Of a stretch of 64,000 nucleotides of DNA, positions 12,101-24,873 are shown piece by piece (the first letter of the stretch is position 1; every line of letters begins with the position of its first letter). A program made the translations under genes and the position numbers. Origin of the DNA: Moniliophthora roreri (taxonomy: Eukaryota > Basidiomycota > Agaricomycetes > Agaricales > Marasmiaceae). The stretch spans positions 233,772-297,771 of the forward strand of contig LATX02000111.1 of NCBI GenBank assembly GCA_001466705.2, written 5' to 3'. The notes under the pieces were generated by a model. It was not told the origin of the DNA and ran no database searches. It worked only from the letters and a program-made list of their open reading frames with translations.

Positions 12101-13043
12101 GGCAGGTGCGGGTGGTGGCTGTTGGTTATGCTAAAGCGTGCTTTGGTACATTGAACATTTATGGAGTCCTATAGAATGGGAATTTCAATTCAGTAGTTAT
12201 TCCTACCGATTCACAGGTCTGACGTTGTAAAATCTAGCTCCTTTTACTAAGTTCACGACGTAGGAAGACGAGGACTTTACAGGCAGATAGCGTATTGTGG
12301 CCCAGAACCCGGCGGCGAACCCGGACAGACGCAAGTCTGAGATGGCCACGTGATATATGGACACGTTTACCAGACCGAACGGACTCTGTTGAGGTCGCAC
12401 ATCTCCGACTCGACTTCCATCTACCACGTCTTCACCTCGAACTCCTCATTCCCATCCTTTTACCCACTCATCACATCCCTTCGGTGTTGAGCCATTCTGG
12501 GGTGCTAGTCTCACCTCTCAGGCAGGCTCGAATGCTTAGACTTGGCCGGGACAATATCACCCACACCCAGCCCATACTACCCGGCCAGCCTCCGACAACC
12601 TAAAGTTTTCATACATTAGATAGTCCTCTCTTCTCCCAGTTGTAGTAACCTTTACTTAGAATATATCTAGTCCATCGGGAAAAGGCTACCTCATGTTCGC
12701 ACGTGTCGCGCTTTCCTTCACGATGGTGAACGCTAGCTTATACCCTTCAGCCCCCTGCTACTGGTTGGAACATCTCTCTACGGGAATCAAGCTTTCATCC
12801 GTACATTTACCAAAGCTCTGGGTCAGAAATGTCTATTCCACGTGCAAGTCATCGACCTCCTTTTCTTCGATCTGAAGTGCCAGAGCCCTTGGAGAAGCAA
12901 CGATGTCGCTCTTTTTCTCTTTCCCTTTGGCCTTTATCTTTTTGTTTTTTCTTCTGGAGCAGGCTTTGACAGCTGTCTCCATGTTTTTTCTGATTTTCCT
13001 TCTGACATTGCTGGCCATTCTTTTTTATTATCGCTCCCCTCTC
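12101..13043. other. Intergenic region upstream of kinase gene
   Basis: About 940 bp with only chance ORFs. The last 140 bp (12,900-13,040) are strongly pyrimidine-rich on the plus strand, as in many fungal promoters. No repeat or RNA gene is seen. Confidence 0.45.
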
Positions 13044-14340
13044 ATGCCCAGAGCCCTCTACGACCTCCCAGACTTCGAAAATTGCAGGCTGAAAAATGGT
13101 GACTATCACATCACTGAATACCTCGGCTCCGGAGGTTATGGAAAAGTGTACAAAGCCCTCGACGCCACATCCACTCCTGTCGCCATCAAATGTCTCCGAA
13201 AACCCAAAGCCCATTCACGGGAAGAGGAGTTCCTCGCACGCGAGTTCTCCCTCCATCAAAAGGTCTCCGGTCACCCGAATATTGTATCCATCCATGAAAT
13301 CATCGAGACGGACAACTATATCTTTTGCGTCCTCGATCTGTGCGAAGGAGGCGATTTGCACAGCGCCATAGAAAACCGTATCTTCTACACCGGGAATGAC
13401 GAGGTCATCCGGTTCGTATTTGTACAGCTCCTCGATGCCGTGCAATATTGCCACACACACGGGGTGTACCATCGAGATCTGAAACCCGAAAACATTATGC
13501 TTTCCAAGGATCAGATGCAAATTCAACTTGCGGATTTTGGGTTATCGACGGACCAGGATGTTTGCTTCGATGGTGTATGCGGTAGCGAATACCACATGAG
13601 CCCAGGTACATCCTTCTCAGTCAATTTTCTACCTTCCGTATACTGAGATCTTCCGGAAAGAGTGCATAGGCTCGGAGAAGACGTTCATGCCCTATCACGC
13701 AGCACAAAATGACGTCTGGGCACTCGGAATAATTCTTTTTAGCCTTCTTACTGGACTCAATCCCTGGCACTCCGCGTCACCGTCCGATCCTGCCTACATG
13801 AAGTATGTTAGCGGTCCAACGGCGTACTTCCGCAACAGCTGCCCTACACTTTCGGATGGGGTAATCAGGATATTGGGACAGGTGCTATCTCCCAATCCCC
13901 TGTCTAGAATTGGGATCTCTGCGTTAAGATTGGATATCACCAATCTTGATACTTTCTTCACTGTCAGAAATCCATTGGAAGGTTTTGAGTACGTCGATGC
14001 CGCCCTTTCCGACAAGGCTTTACTTTCACAACAGAGAGCTCGCGAAAATCGTATTCGGAAACGTGACTCAACGATGGAAGGGTGTAAGACTCCTCCTAAT
14101 TGCAATTGCATGACTTTTGATTCAGATTCTGGGATACACATTGCGCACGATAATAAGCCGCTTCCACACGCAGAACTTGCGAAGCCATACACATTTTCTT
14201 TGTCGGTCGACGAGTCAGGATGGATCTTCAACAGTGTTAGCGGTGACACTGAGCTGCCCATCGATCCCGACGCGTCTCCACTGCCGCTCATACCTGTCGA
14301 TGTGGGTTGGTCTGAGGAAGTCGAATGGACCATATTTTAA
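13044..14340 (+). CDS. Serine/threonine protein kinase
   Basis: Eukaryotic protein kinase in two exons (13044-13605 and 13661-14340), 413 residues from the chosen ATG. The kinase core starts soon after the N-terminus: glycine loop LGSGGYGKVYKA, VAIK lysine, YHRDLKPENIML catalytic loop, DFGLS magnesium loop, a GSEYHMSPE activation segment across the intron, and NDVWALGIILFSLLTGLNPW. The style resembles the fungal Ran1/Ksp1/Sks1 group of nutrient-related kinases. About 110 residues after the domain have no recognisable fold. An upstream in-frame ATG at 12903 would add two hydrophobic stretches from a pyrimidine-rich tract; I consider that promoter or 5' UTR. The substrate is unknown. Confidence 0.85.
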
Positions 14341-14596
14341 GGATAGCATGCAGAGTTGAAGCGGATATAGTCATTCCCTTTTGTTTACTATCGTTTTTGT
14401 ACTATGTCAACCTTTTACTAGAGAGACTCTCGGACCAACGCTCGAATAATACTGAATAGTCCGAGACTGAATGAGACTGAATAGTAGCATGTGAAAATAA
14501 GATACCAACTAACATGATACAAGTAGTACGAAGTAAGTAGGAACCATGATACGGAATGCCTAACATACGGATACAAGTCAAAGGAGCAAACAGCGA
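14341..14596. other. Short intergenic region between convergent genes
   Basis: 256 bp between the stops of the kinase (+) and the P450 (-). Around 14,450-14,480 there is a short direct repetition of ctgaatagt/gagactgaat, without clear meaning. Confidence 0.4.
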
Positions 14597-16903
14597 TTAC
14601 AATAGGGCGGTCTGCTCAACCAGCGCTCTAGCTTTTTCACTCCGTGGTGTGATGTTGCATTTGAAAGGGAGGGGATGGCTTGTTGATACCGTCAGCATCG
14701 TACAGGGATGAATCTGCGACGTTTGAAACTCACCAAATCATTCCAGAAGCAAATGCAGCCTCAGTAGGAACCGGTCGTCCTTGTCCATCCTTCCCAGGCC
14801 CGATATTGAACGAATGCAAGATACAAGCAATTGAGATCCAGAGCTGTCCTTGCGCCATGAACCGTCCAGGGCAGATACGCCGTCCGTACCCGAATGCCAC
14901 GCTGACAGGATCCAAGACGGCGGGATCTTTAGTGAGGAATCTCTCTGGCTTGAACCTCATCGGCTCTGGATATGTATGGGGGTTGTGTAAGATGGTCCTG
15001 TAAGGTGAATTAGAGGTGCGTAATCCGGTTGCGAAGTGACATGTGTACGAACCAACTGTTGCCAATGATTGTTGTGCCTGCAGGTATGTGGTAGCCACGA
15101 TATTCATCGTCTCTAGTGACCATGTGTGGCAAACCTAGAAAAGGGTCAACATTTTTTTTACCAATGTCATATTAGTGCTGTTACCCACCAAGTGGCGCGA
15201 CTGGATTCCACCTACGAAGGAAAACAAAATTTCAGACTGCGTGGCGTGTGCGAAATCGTGTGTACTTACCTGAGGACTTCCAAAACCAGTGCATCAATGT
15301 AAGGTAATGAACCGCGGTCTGTAAAGTCCGGCAAACGCCCTGGACCGACTACGAAATCAAGTTCCGCTTGTGCTTTGTCTTGCACTTCAGGGTGCAGAAT
15401 CATGGCAAGCATGAACGAAGAAAGCGAAGAAACAGTCTACAATGATCAAATAGTAAGCGATTCATCCAGAAACCTAAGACTTCAGTGCTTACACTTTCAG
15501 CTCCAGCTGTGGCGTTATTAGCATGAGGTTGATCAAAATCTAGAACACTTCAAAAAGGCTCACCGGCATATGCTAGACCGGCGCAATTCCTAATCGTCTC
15601 CGTTTCCTTAGCGATGACTTCAGAGTCTACGGCTTTCTCCTTGCTCTTGAGGTCGAGGTCGCTCAACAAATTGGATACGAAACTGGGCGAAGCGGTGCCT
15701 TGTTTCTATCGGAGCGTTCGGTGAAAGGCACAGTGATTTCGAGATGAATGAAGCCTTACTAAAGAAGCCTTGACCGAATCAAAAGGGGCATTCCGCATTT
15801 CCATGACCGACTTCCTCCAATGTTGAGCCTTTCTTTGGAAACCCGCTAACGGGAACCAAGCAGGGATGTGCTTCACTGTTTTTTTGGGGGTCTTGATCTC
15901 AGCGGGGACGGGGATACATAGAGAAATACTGACAAGTCGGAAAGATATCAACAAGAAACGCGCCAGGGTGAGCGGCTTTGGCCATTCCTTGGAGTGCAGT
16001 TTCAGCGACAGTGATGTAGTGATCATCCTCGTCCGCAATTTCGATCCCATATGTCACGTTCATGATCGTACTCGCAGAATTACTATCGAAGGATGAATGA
16101 GCCATTCGCACGAGTTGCGAAAAGATCAGAACACCATACTATCGCAGGTGGTTAACCAGATCATCAGGGTGATGAAGCATTCGGCGAATCAGCTTGTGCG
16201 CTTCCTTCAGTTGAGTGGGCCAGAACGCGGAGATAACGGATGATTGGAATTGCCTGTGAAACACTGTACGGTGGTTTTTCCAACGAGGGCCTAGACAATG
16301 ATAAATTATCAGTAACTTCGTAAGCTAAAACTAGAATGATAACGGGTTTCTACCATACGGCATATGCCCGAAACTCCAATCCCATCCCATCCTGAGGGTG
16401 TTAATTAGTACCATTCAAGGAAACATCATTAGAAAGGAAGAACTCACAAGTCGTTAATCATGGGAAGGTCATTGCGGTCAGAATAGTTGTTGCCTCGTTT
16501 CTCGAAAAGTTCGTTCGCGGTTTCGTAAGAGTTGACGACCAAGATTGTCTTTCCCAGGACACTCAAAAATACAAGATCACCTAGGAGAACAGTCAGATGT
16601 AGAGGCAGAAAAGAGTAAACGAAAACGCACCATAGTCTTGCGCGAATTTCCAATAGGATTCTGACTCCTTTTCTCTTGGTATGTCCTAGATCAAGTCCAA
16701 GTTACTCAATATTCGTAGTCCCGGGAGGCATGAGCGCCACCTACGAATACATTCCCAATAATCGGAAGAGGTTTTGGACCTGGCGGTGTGGGTAGTCCGT
16801 TAGGATTTGAGAGAGCGCGAGCGCGCCTCACTGACAACACCCGGTACATAATCACGACGCCAACAAGGATCACAAAAATTTCGAGATTAGTGAGCGTTTG
16901 CAT
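14597..16903 (-). CDS. Cytochrome P450 monooxygenase
   Basis: Membrane-anchored haem-thiolate monooxygenase of the kind abundant in agaricomycetes. The start ATG at 16903 gives [20 protein letters not shown], an N-terminal anchor, then the proline-rich hinge [17 protein letters not shown]. Many short introns (eight or more) interrupt the gene. Recognisable blocks are [21 protein letters not shown], the I-helix area [18 protein letters not shown] (residues split by introns), an ExxR motif in LEVLR, and the haem loop [14 protein letters not shown] with the axial cysteine. The last exon ends [13 protein letters not shown] before TAA at 14597. All key motifs are present, so the gene looks intact; subfamily and substrate cannot be assigned. 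An in-frame GTG at 16930 is not a likely start. Confidence 0.88.
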
Positions 16904-19758
16904 GGCTGGAGGTAGAGCGAAAGCTGGCACAGAGGTTTAGTTCAGGTAGTTTGAAGTCCGATGAACGGTGTCCTCGGCTGCGCCTTTTATATCGGAAAGC
17001 CTCTTGTATTATTCTAAGTATGGTGCTGAATCTGTCGAAGACAGAAGACAACATCGAAACGAACAGATTTTGGAACGTGGTAAGCGTGGCTGTCCCAAGA
17101 TCCACTGTTGTCAAGGTGCCCGCCCCTCGGTTCACTTTGAAAGCTGGATAGAATCCCGTGATCGGGGGATCCGTTTTGGCCCCGATTCAAATCTTGTCCA
17201 CCTCTTGTTCCAAGAGACCGAAAAGCAGTGTCCGGATCCTGCGAGAACGAGAGATGCGCGACCAGTATATCTGGTTGCAAGTCTCCACTCCCCTGCGCAC
17301 CCGTTGAAGCAAGGATGAGTAGTAGCTGGCTTGCCATTCGGCCCGTTGTTTCGGTAGTGATTGTAAGCGTGATAACATTCGCGAAGTTCCCTCTAGACTT
17401 TTTCAGTAGCGTTAAAGACTCTTAGGCAGAACCCGTGGCGAGAAGGTGGAGTGCGTTTATCTGCCGACCTACAATAACAATTAGAGGGACCTTCTTCGTA
17501 CCCGGAGAAGCGTTACAGATACATTCGGGTTTTCGTGATATTTTGATGGTGTCAACGGCCCAGGCGATAGATACGGAGGAAATGTGGTTGATTTGACTAC
17601 TCTTGAGCAACATCAGAAAGTGTATGCACCAAGTATCCTGGGAATGCCGAAGCGTGCCGGCGGCGTCCTACATGCTGTCAACGTTTAGCGAAATGGTAAG
17701 CGATGAATACCATCCAAGATACCATCAACTGTATGGACATGCAGTGACGTCGAGGGCCACAGCGCAATCCCAAACCACAAAGCCCGGTCCCGACATGTAA
17801 GGCCTCTCTCGCTATATCTCATCCATACACGCCTATTATCATTTCTTGATGCTGTACCCAGAGTACGGCCGCACATATCGTACCACGTTGCTGTAATTTT
17901 TACCTAACATCTTGCTACCATACCTACACCTATTCGTGCTCTATCGCCTTAACAGGCTATTAAATTTACGCCTTATACTTGATGGTACCTTCGTGATAAC
18001 GCGTTACACGACAGGTTTCGGATCACCTCCTTCATAAGGCTCGCATGCTGGCCGTTTTGCCATCATCTGTTAATGCACCCAATGGATGCATAGCTTCCTG
18101 TTCCACGCTCGTCGCCACACCCCAGTACAGATAATCACCATTTTACTCTGAACACTTACAAGAACCAACACTGGATTGCCCAGCACCTTCATTCTCCCAA
18201 CAGATCCATCACCCGATATCCTGCCCTACTCCATTGAACGATGGGTATAGATCCAAGCAACCACCAATCTCCAAGATAGCAATATTTCCCTCCATTCAGC
18301 GACACTGCTATTGAACCGATCAAAGAGATCCAGCAAACAGCATAAAAAGATGTCATACACGAGTGAGACGTCGCCGTGTCCCGCTTTATACAATGGCACG
18401 GTAGATGCGGCGCAGATGACAGAAATGATCATCCATCTGAAATGTAGAATGAAAATTGCATCAGCGCCGTCAAAGCCATGTTGTGATAACACTCGCCAGC
18501 TTTGTCTTTATTCACTGCACTGAATAAAATTCTCCCGGGTCACAGACCATTGTAACGCTGAGATGTAATGTGTTCGAGCTGCCAGAATGCGCGGTGCGCT
18601 GGTCTGGAGGTATTGCGCCGGCGCTCAATCGTAAACGCGAGCATAGGAGAGGCAGATGATTGGATGTGTGGTACTCTGGAGTCGTTCTATGAAAGTGCCT
18701 TGGAGAGTATAACCGCAGCGTTTGTTTATGAGCCGAGATGGGTTGTACAACTGCGAGAACCTAGGGCATCGCATGTTTTGAGTATTCAATGATTGATAAC
18801 TTACCATGGTTCACAACTACGACGTGTCTGCCTTGATCCTCGAGCGGACTGGACTTGTCTCCCTCCGTCAAGAGATAATAGAGGCTTGACCAAGGACTGT
18901 GAAGTCATTCTCGACGAGAGACTTAGCATCTCTATCAACACGAGTCAGGGGAGCTGGAGGGAACCCAGTCATCAAAAAATGTAAACTGTGAGACTTACTT
19001 GCATGTTTGGCAAGATAAGCCACCGTAGCTCCGTGCACATACTAGACAAACAGAGCTAGCTTAAAGCCTCCTATACATGAGTTGTCCCAAATCAAACGCG
19101 GCAAGGACCCAGTCTTTCGAGCCATAACAAGCATCGTAAAATAGAACCAGGAAAGTGGTGATATTTTGTGCGTTACATCAAGCGGCCCAACACGTAAAGA
19201 TGCCTCGAGTTCAATCATAGCCCTGTGCTAAGGGAGATCACGGTCAGCACCACGGTGAAAACAGGAATGGCCGTTGAATGGACGTAAAAGTACCGTGAAT
19301 ACGCACATGTACATGGGCTCCAGTGCTTGAAGCTTGAACTTGAAGTGCGGCTGGGAGTGTGTTTCCGCGATTGTGTATGTGAATTCTGGTGTAGAACAGA
19401 TGTTCATTACCGATGAATATGGGAGCCAATGCAATGGTCACTTCCCTTCTGCCACCACCGTCATCTAATTTTCATACCAATTCACGATAAGGCGGCACTT
19501 CTCATTCTTTGCCTGCTCAAAAATAGAATGGTACACTGCCACAAGTCCGTAAGATTCCAGTTGAAAAGAGTTTGGCACAGAGTGTCGAGATGGATATGAC
19601 TGGGAAGGGCCAATTCCGACGGACCGTAGTCAACTTCATGGCCAAGAACAATTTAGATAGATAAATAGATACACCCAGCCCTTGTGCGTCATAAGCGCCT
19701 TCCTCTCTTGCCACTTACCGTTACCCAGAGCTACCATGTCAATACTCCACTTACGAAC
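16904..19758. other. Long intergenic region without recognised genes
   Basis: About 2.85 kb between the divergent P450 and FIG4 genes. All ORFs are below 120 codons, overlap on both strands and match nothing I know. CG dinucleotides remain frequent, unlike the transposon island to the right, so this looks like ordinary euchromatin. It could hide a non-coding RNA or a badly decayed gene; I see no tRNA box pattern. Confidence 0.4.
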
Positions 19759-22700
19759 ATGAATGCAATGAATCCCAAATCCTCCTCTACATTCAACAAA
19801 TTCATTCTTTACGAAAATCGCCTCCGTTTCTTTGTCATCGCATCTAACGTTGCCGATTCTCGACATCGTATTATCAAGATCGACAGGACGGCACAAGATG
19901 AGCTTGTTGTCGTGGAAGATGAAGCGGAATATACGGGAAAGCAGATGAGTGCAATGCTCAAAATGCTTGATGATGGAAATAAGAGTTCCGGGGGGTTGGG
20001 GAAGGCAAGAGTATTCTTTGGGATTGCTGGTGTGTGCTGTCCGGTTTGACTTCTGAGAGTGACGGGTTTAAGTTGTGGACAGGGTTCATAAGATTCACGG
20101 CGGGATGGTACATGATTCTCATTACCAAACGTTCTATAGTGGCTCTGCTAGGAGGACACTATATTTATCACTGCGAAAACACGGAAATGGTCCCCGTTTG
20201 TTTCAACCAGAAGACCGAAAAGCCTGCAGAAGAGCAGAGGTTACTGGGGGTGTTTAAGCAAGTGGATATGTCCAAGAATTTCTACTTTAGGTACGTCTGC
20301 TGTCCATTTCCGTTTGTTTCACGGCTGACGGCGGCGGAGAAGTTATACATACGACCTAACTTCGACACTCCAACACAACCTGGCAGGTTCTAGCCGGAAT
20401 ATTTATGGAAAATGGCCTTTCAATGACAGATATGCATGGAACTTTCATATGCTTACTGCACCGTTTGGCGAGGAACAGGGGAATATAAGGACCCAATGGA
20501 TGTTGCCTTTGGTTCACGGACATGTTGACCAAGCTAGTAAGTGATCTGTGTCTTCAGAGTTGTGGAGTTTTCTAAATGGGAAGTATAGAATTGACCGTCC
20601 TGGGTCGCGTCATCTTTGTCACACTCATCGCGCGTCGATCAAGACATTTTGCTGGTGCAAGGTATTTGAAGCGTGGGGTGAATGGGGAGGTGCGTTGCGT
20701 CAGTTTTTAATTACCCTAGAGACTAATTGAATGGGACAGGGAAACGTTGCCAATGAAGTAGAAACCGAACAAATCGTATCGGAAGCACTAACAACCCCAT
20801 TCTATTACCCGGCAAGCGGCGAAGGTGGCCGCGGACCTAACCCCCATTTCACCTCATACGTGCAGTACAGAGGGAGCATCCCCGTTTATTGGACACAGGA
20901 AACCACTGGTATGACACCGAGGCCGCCTATTGAGAGTACGTATCCTTATTTCTGTGTGCACTAAAATGTGGTTCTGACTTTTTGACGCTGCATAGTCAGT
21001 GTAGTGGACCCATTCTATGCCGCCGCAGCACGTCATTTTGACAACCTCTTTAAACAATACGGAGCTCCCATCGAAATTCTTAATCTCATCAAGAGCAAGG
21101 AGCCCGTACCTCGGGAGTCGAAGCTTCTTGTGGAGTATAAGCAATGCACGAGATACCTTAATCAGTTTCTACCGCCAGGGAAGAAGATGATACATAGGGA
21201 CTGGGATATGAGTCGGGCGTATAAGCAGTATACATCTTTTCTGCTCTGATGAGGACGATGCTGATCGTAGGGCTGGATAGGAAAACACAAGATGTCATAA
21301 GCTATCTCGAAGATCTGGCGGAAGAATCCATCCAACGCACAGGCTTCTTTCATTCTGGCCCAGAACCATATTGGCATCACTTACAGAGGGATGAGGACGA
21401 GGAGATGCAGTACGTTATCTCTCTTCCTTCCTTTCCTTCACTAAGCTCGCTTCAGTACATGCAGCGACAAATGCACTTCGTGGCGGCGCACAATTTCCTT
21501 GCAAAACGGCATCTGCCGAGTCAACTGTGTTGACTGTCTCGACCGAACCAACGCTGCTCAATTTGTTTTCGGTAAACGCGCCTTGGGACATCAACTTTAT
21601 GCTCTTGGGGTAGTGGATAACCCAAATCTGTCGTTTGATAGTGATGCAGTGAATATGCTGACGGAGATGTATCATGATCACGGAGATAGTATGTGACATC
21701 GTTTCTCTTTTTGTCCAGGTAGCTAAGAAACTACACACACGATAGCAATTGCTCTCCAATACACCGGCAGCGCCCTCGTCAATCGCGTCGAAACTTACCG
21801 TCGTATGCCTCACTGGAATAGCCACTCCCGCGACATCATCGAAAACATCCGTCGATTCTACACCAACTCCCTCCTAGACGCCGACAGGCAAGCAGCTATT
21901 AACCTTTTTTTGGGTGTCTCCGCCTCCTCCGAAAAACCTCCACCCATTTCACACCCCCCAGTACGAAGCGGCTACCGTAACTGGTTCAAGGAGGAGCACC
22001 TCATGCAGCCTTACCGTATCGATGATTGTTCTGCCAATCTGATGCAGACGGCACAAAAAGGGGACTTTTGGGTAGAATATTACAGACCGTTATTGTTTAC
22101 CAGTTTGACGAAGCATTTTGTGTATGGGATGAATAGTACATTGAAGTTGCCTGGGTGAGTGCCTTTGCTTTATGTTCTTGAATCTGTGGAAAGGGGGAAC
22201 TGATGAGTATTGGTTTAATTGGTAGTAAAACAGCCAAAGACGTGAACCATAGTCCTTTTGAGGCACACGGGAGACATGCTAGGCAGCCGCAGACTGGGTA
22301 TGTTTCATCCCCCCTTTCTTCCGTCTTCCTTACTCTTGACTTCTACGCAGGGTCGTACAAGGCGTAAGAAGATGGATAACTTCCCCGTCCCACGGCTCAG
22401 CAAACACGCCCAAGAAGCCCGCTGTCAAAAAATCCGAAACCCGTCGAGTCTCGATTGAACCGGAGCTTTTAGACCGTCATTCTACAGAGGCTATTGCAAA
22501 ACAGCTATTGAATCCTACAGTTTCGGAAGAGGAGGAGGCGGAGTACCACGGGTGCGCGTTCTCAGTCTATCAATCACTTGTATTTTCGTTCAACTTTAGG
22601 GAATAGGTACATTGATCAATGTCAAGAACTTCTCGATGCACGTTTCATAGGAGGGGAGAGGAAGGACCTTGAAGTCTATACGAATGCGGTGAAGACGGCT

Positions 22701-22850
22701 GCTGGTGAGCTTGATTGGAGCGAAGCAGTGATACCAAAGGAGCTCGTGATGTACGTTGAATATGGCAAGCCCGAGTATATAGGGAGGAAGGAGGCGCTCC
22801 CTGTTCAGTATAATTATGAGCGGTGGTTGTCGGGGTTGGGTCAGTTGTAG
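19759..22850 (+). CDS. FIG4: SAC-domain polyphosphoinositide phosphatase FIG4
   Basis: Phosphatase that removes the 5-phosphate of PI(3,5)P2 and works in the Fab1/PIKfyve-Vac14 complex on vacuole or endosome membranes. Exon 1 begins [20 protein letters not shown] and continues with [10 protein letters not shown] and [11 protein letters not shown], typical of FIG4. Later blocks are [20 protein letters not shown], the SAC segment [19 protein letters not shown], and the catalytic loop [19 protein letters not shown] with the CX5R(T) signature at about 21,530-21,560. After it comes [18 protein letters not shown]. The C-terminal part includes [21 protein letters not shown] and ends WLSGLGQL before TAG. 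Many short introns are needed; the one near 21,217-21,275 restores [17 protein letters not shown]. The gene appears intact and is the last host gene before the repeat island. Confidence 0.9.
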
Positions 22851-24873
22851 ATTCCACTAGAGTTAATGGCAAAACTGTCAACCTATATGGTTTAAGAAGA
22901 AGTATGCCACTCGAATACTACCATATCACTTGCGATCGTCAGGTAGTATCGTCAGAAGATTCCGCGCTGCCACCAAGCTACCACCCTAGAAGAATCACCT
23001 ATGCACTTGAACCCCGTCGTAGTCACTGACACTTCCATCGACTTCTCAACAACTCTACCTTCCACCAGCCCCACGGACATAAAGATGCCCGATTTTTCCG
23101 GCGTCATCTAGCGGGAATCCATCAGTATTCAGCTTGTATGGTGTCGTGATCTATTTTCCCTGTGATGGGCTAGCGACGGCCTTACGGTCTACGTCGATGG
23201 TGCTAATTTGCAACTGCAGTATTCAGGTTGACAATAAAGCGGTTCTGTGCTTCGTGAAGAACGGTTCATTATTCATGCTGTATGCAATTGGATGTGGCCT
23301 CGACACAACAAAGCCAAAAAAGGGGTGGTTGGCTGGTTCGGCCGGAGGCCGACTAAAAAAACTTCTCCTACCCCATAATTTTTGGTAGTTTTGGCTGGTT
23401 TTGGAGACTTTTGGACAATGATTTTGGTGGATTTCTGTGTCTGGGATTCTTAATTTTTGGCAGTGCTTGGGGACCACAGCTAGCTGGGCATCAACTGTGA
23501 AGGCCAATGTGGTTTCATGAAAACCTATAGTCCTCCTACCTTCAGGACAGTCTGTAGACAATCCATGACTTCTAAAAAATCCAAATACATCAGGCAGAGG
23601 TGGTATCAGCAAGATAGAGAGGTGGGCAGTTCATCTACTGCTTATGCCATTCTCTCCATATAAAGTAACTCTGGCACACAATGGTTGGCCCAAAAAAAAA
23701 TCTGGTGCTATATATTAATTTTTTTTCCTGGCCCCAGAGCAAGGAGTTGTGACTGTATGACAATTACATTCCCTCTATTTGACCTCAGTGATGGGCTCTG
23801 TGTGTTGTTAGACTTTCAGGACATATTTAGAGATCCATTTGAGGCTCCATTATTTCTGGCATCTTCACACTAGGTGTTTTCTGCTTGATCAGATAAGGAC
23901 TGAATGGCCTTGAACAGCATTCCAAGTCCTTCTTGATACTCATTGCATGCTTCAAGTTGTTAGAGATGTCAGTCTAGGTCTTGTTCATTCATCTAGATGT
24001 TCAGCACTCAAGTTTGCAGGTGTCAGTATGAGGATGTGCCTCTTGTAGTGTTCATTACACCAAGCAGTCTCATTTCTGCCACAATGTTATTCAAGCAAGT
24101 GTTTCTCACAATGGTTTGTTTTCCTTCTGTCAACCATTCTCTATTGCTCATACTGCAAAGAGTCTGCAGAATCCACTGGTCTCAGATCCTCCCATGGCTA
24201 GTCTCTATAAGTCTACCACTACAATCCAATGGCCCAATTTGAATTTAGGACCTATTGCCAGAGTATATGTGAAAATAATGCACTTTTGTATTCATTTGAC
24301 AATTATAATGCCAAGTTCAATGATTTTCAGAGAAATATAATCCAAGATTATGAAAGAGCTAATAGAGGACAGGTTGCTTGAATTATAAATTTCTTGCCAC
24401 TGGTACATATGCTTATTACAGATGCAGTCTGTACCTATTCTGACTCTTGTTGTCAGGTTAATCTAGTTGCAATAGACCCCATCAAAACCCTTTTTGAAAG
24501 ACTTTGAAATACTATAAAAGGGTCAGCATTGTCTGTTATGAAGGTGTTGGACTTTCAGAAGGATAACACAACCATTTTGGTCATGGTCATAGTCAATCAT
24601 GTTGGTGAGCAGTCCCAATCTCTATCACACATGTAGCTGTCTGACTATGTCTTCTCAGGAAATGGGTTCAATGCCCACATGAGGCAATCATTATGGCTGA
24701 GTGCATAATGTTTCAAAATGTTCTAACTGAATGCCTAAAACTCAGGTGTAGATGGTAAATATGGAAGGCTGACACTCATGCAATATCTCTATCAGCAAGC
24801 TCTTGATGAAGATTTTGTTTTAGTATGTGTTAGCATGTCCCATTCTTTGCTGCTTTGCTAATCTTTTGTGCAG
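22851..24873. other. Transition zone into repeat-rich DNA
   Basis: After FIG4 the CG dinucleotide becomes rare. At 23,300-23,400 there is a GC-richer patch (tggctggttcggccggagg and neighbours) next to runs of A and T, probably the end of an old repeat. A minus-strand ORF of 129 codons crosses it but looks like repeat-derived translation rather than a gene. From 23.7 kb on there are only short ORFs. Confidence 0.45.

Noticed and set aside
12903..13043. N-terminal extension of the kinase with two hydrophobic segments
   Set aside because: It derives from a pyrimidine-rich tract typical of promoters and 5' leaders; the kinase domain is complete without it.
13794..14333. Minus-strand ORF of 179 codons opposite the kinase C-terminal exon
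   Set aside because: Antisense shadow without motifs; the kinase frame explains this exon.
16904..19758. Several ORFs of 60-116 codons between P450 and FIG4
   Set aside because: They overlap on both strands, often lack ATG, and show no signal peptide, repeat or motif that would support a gene.
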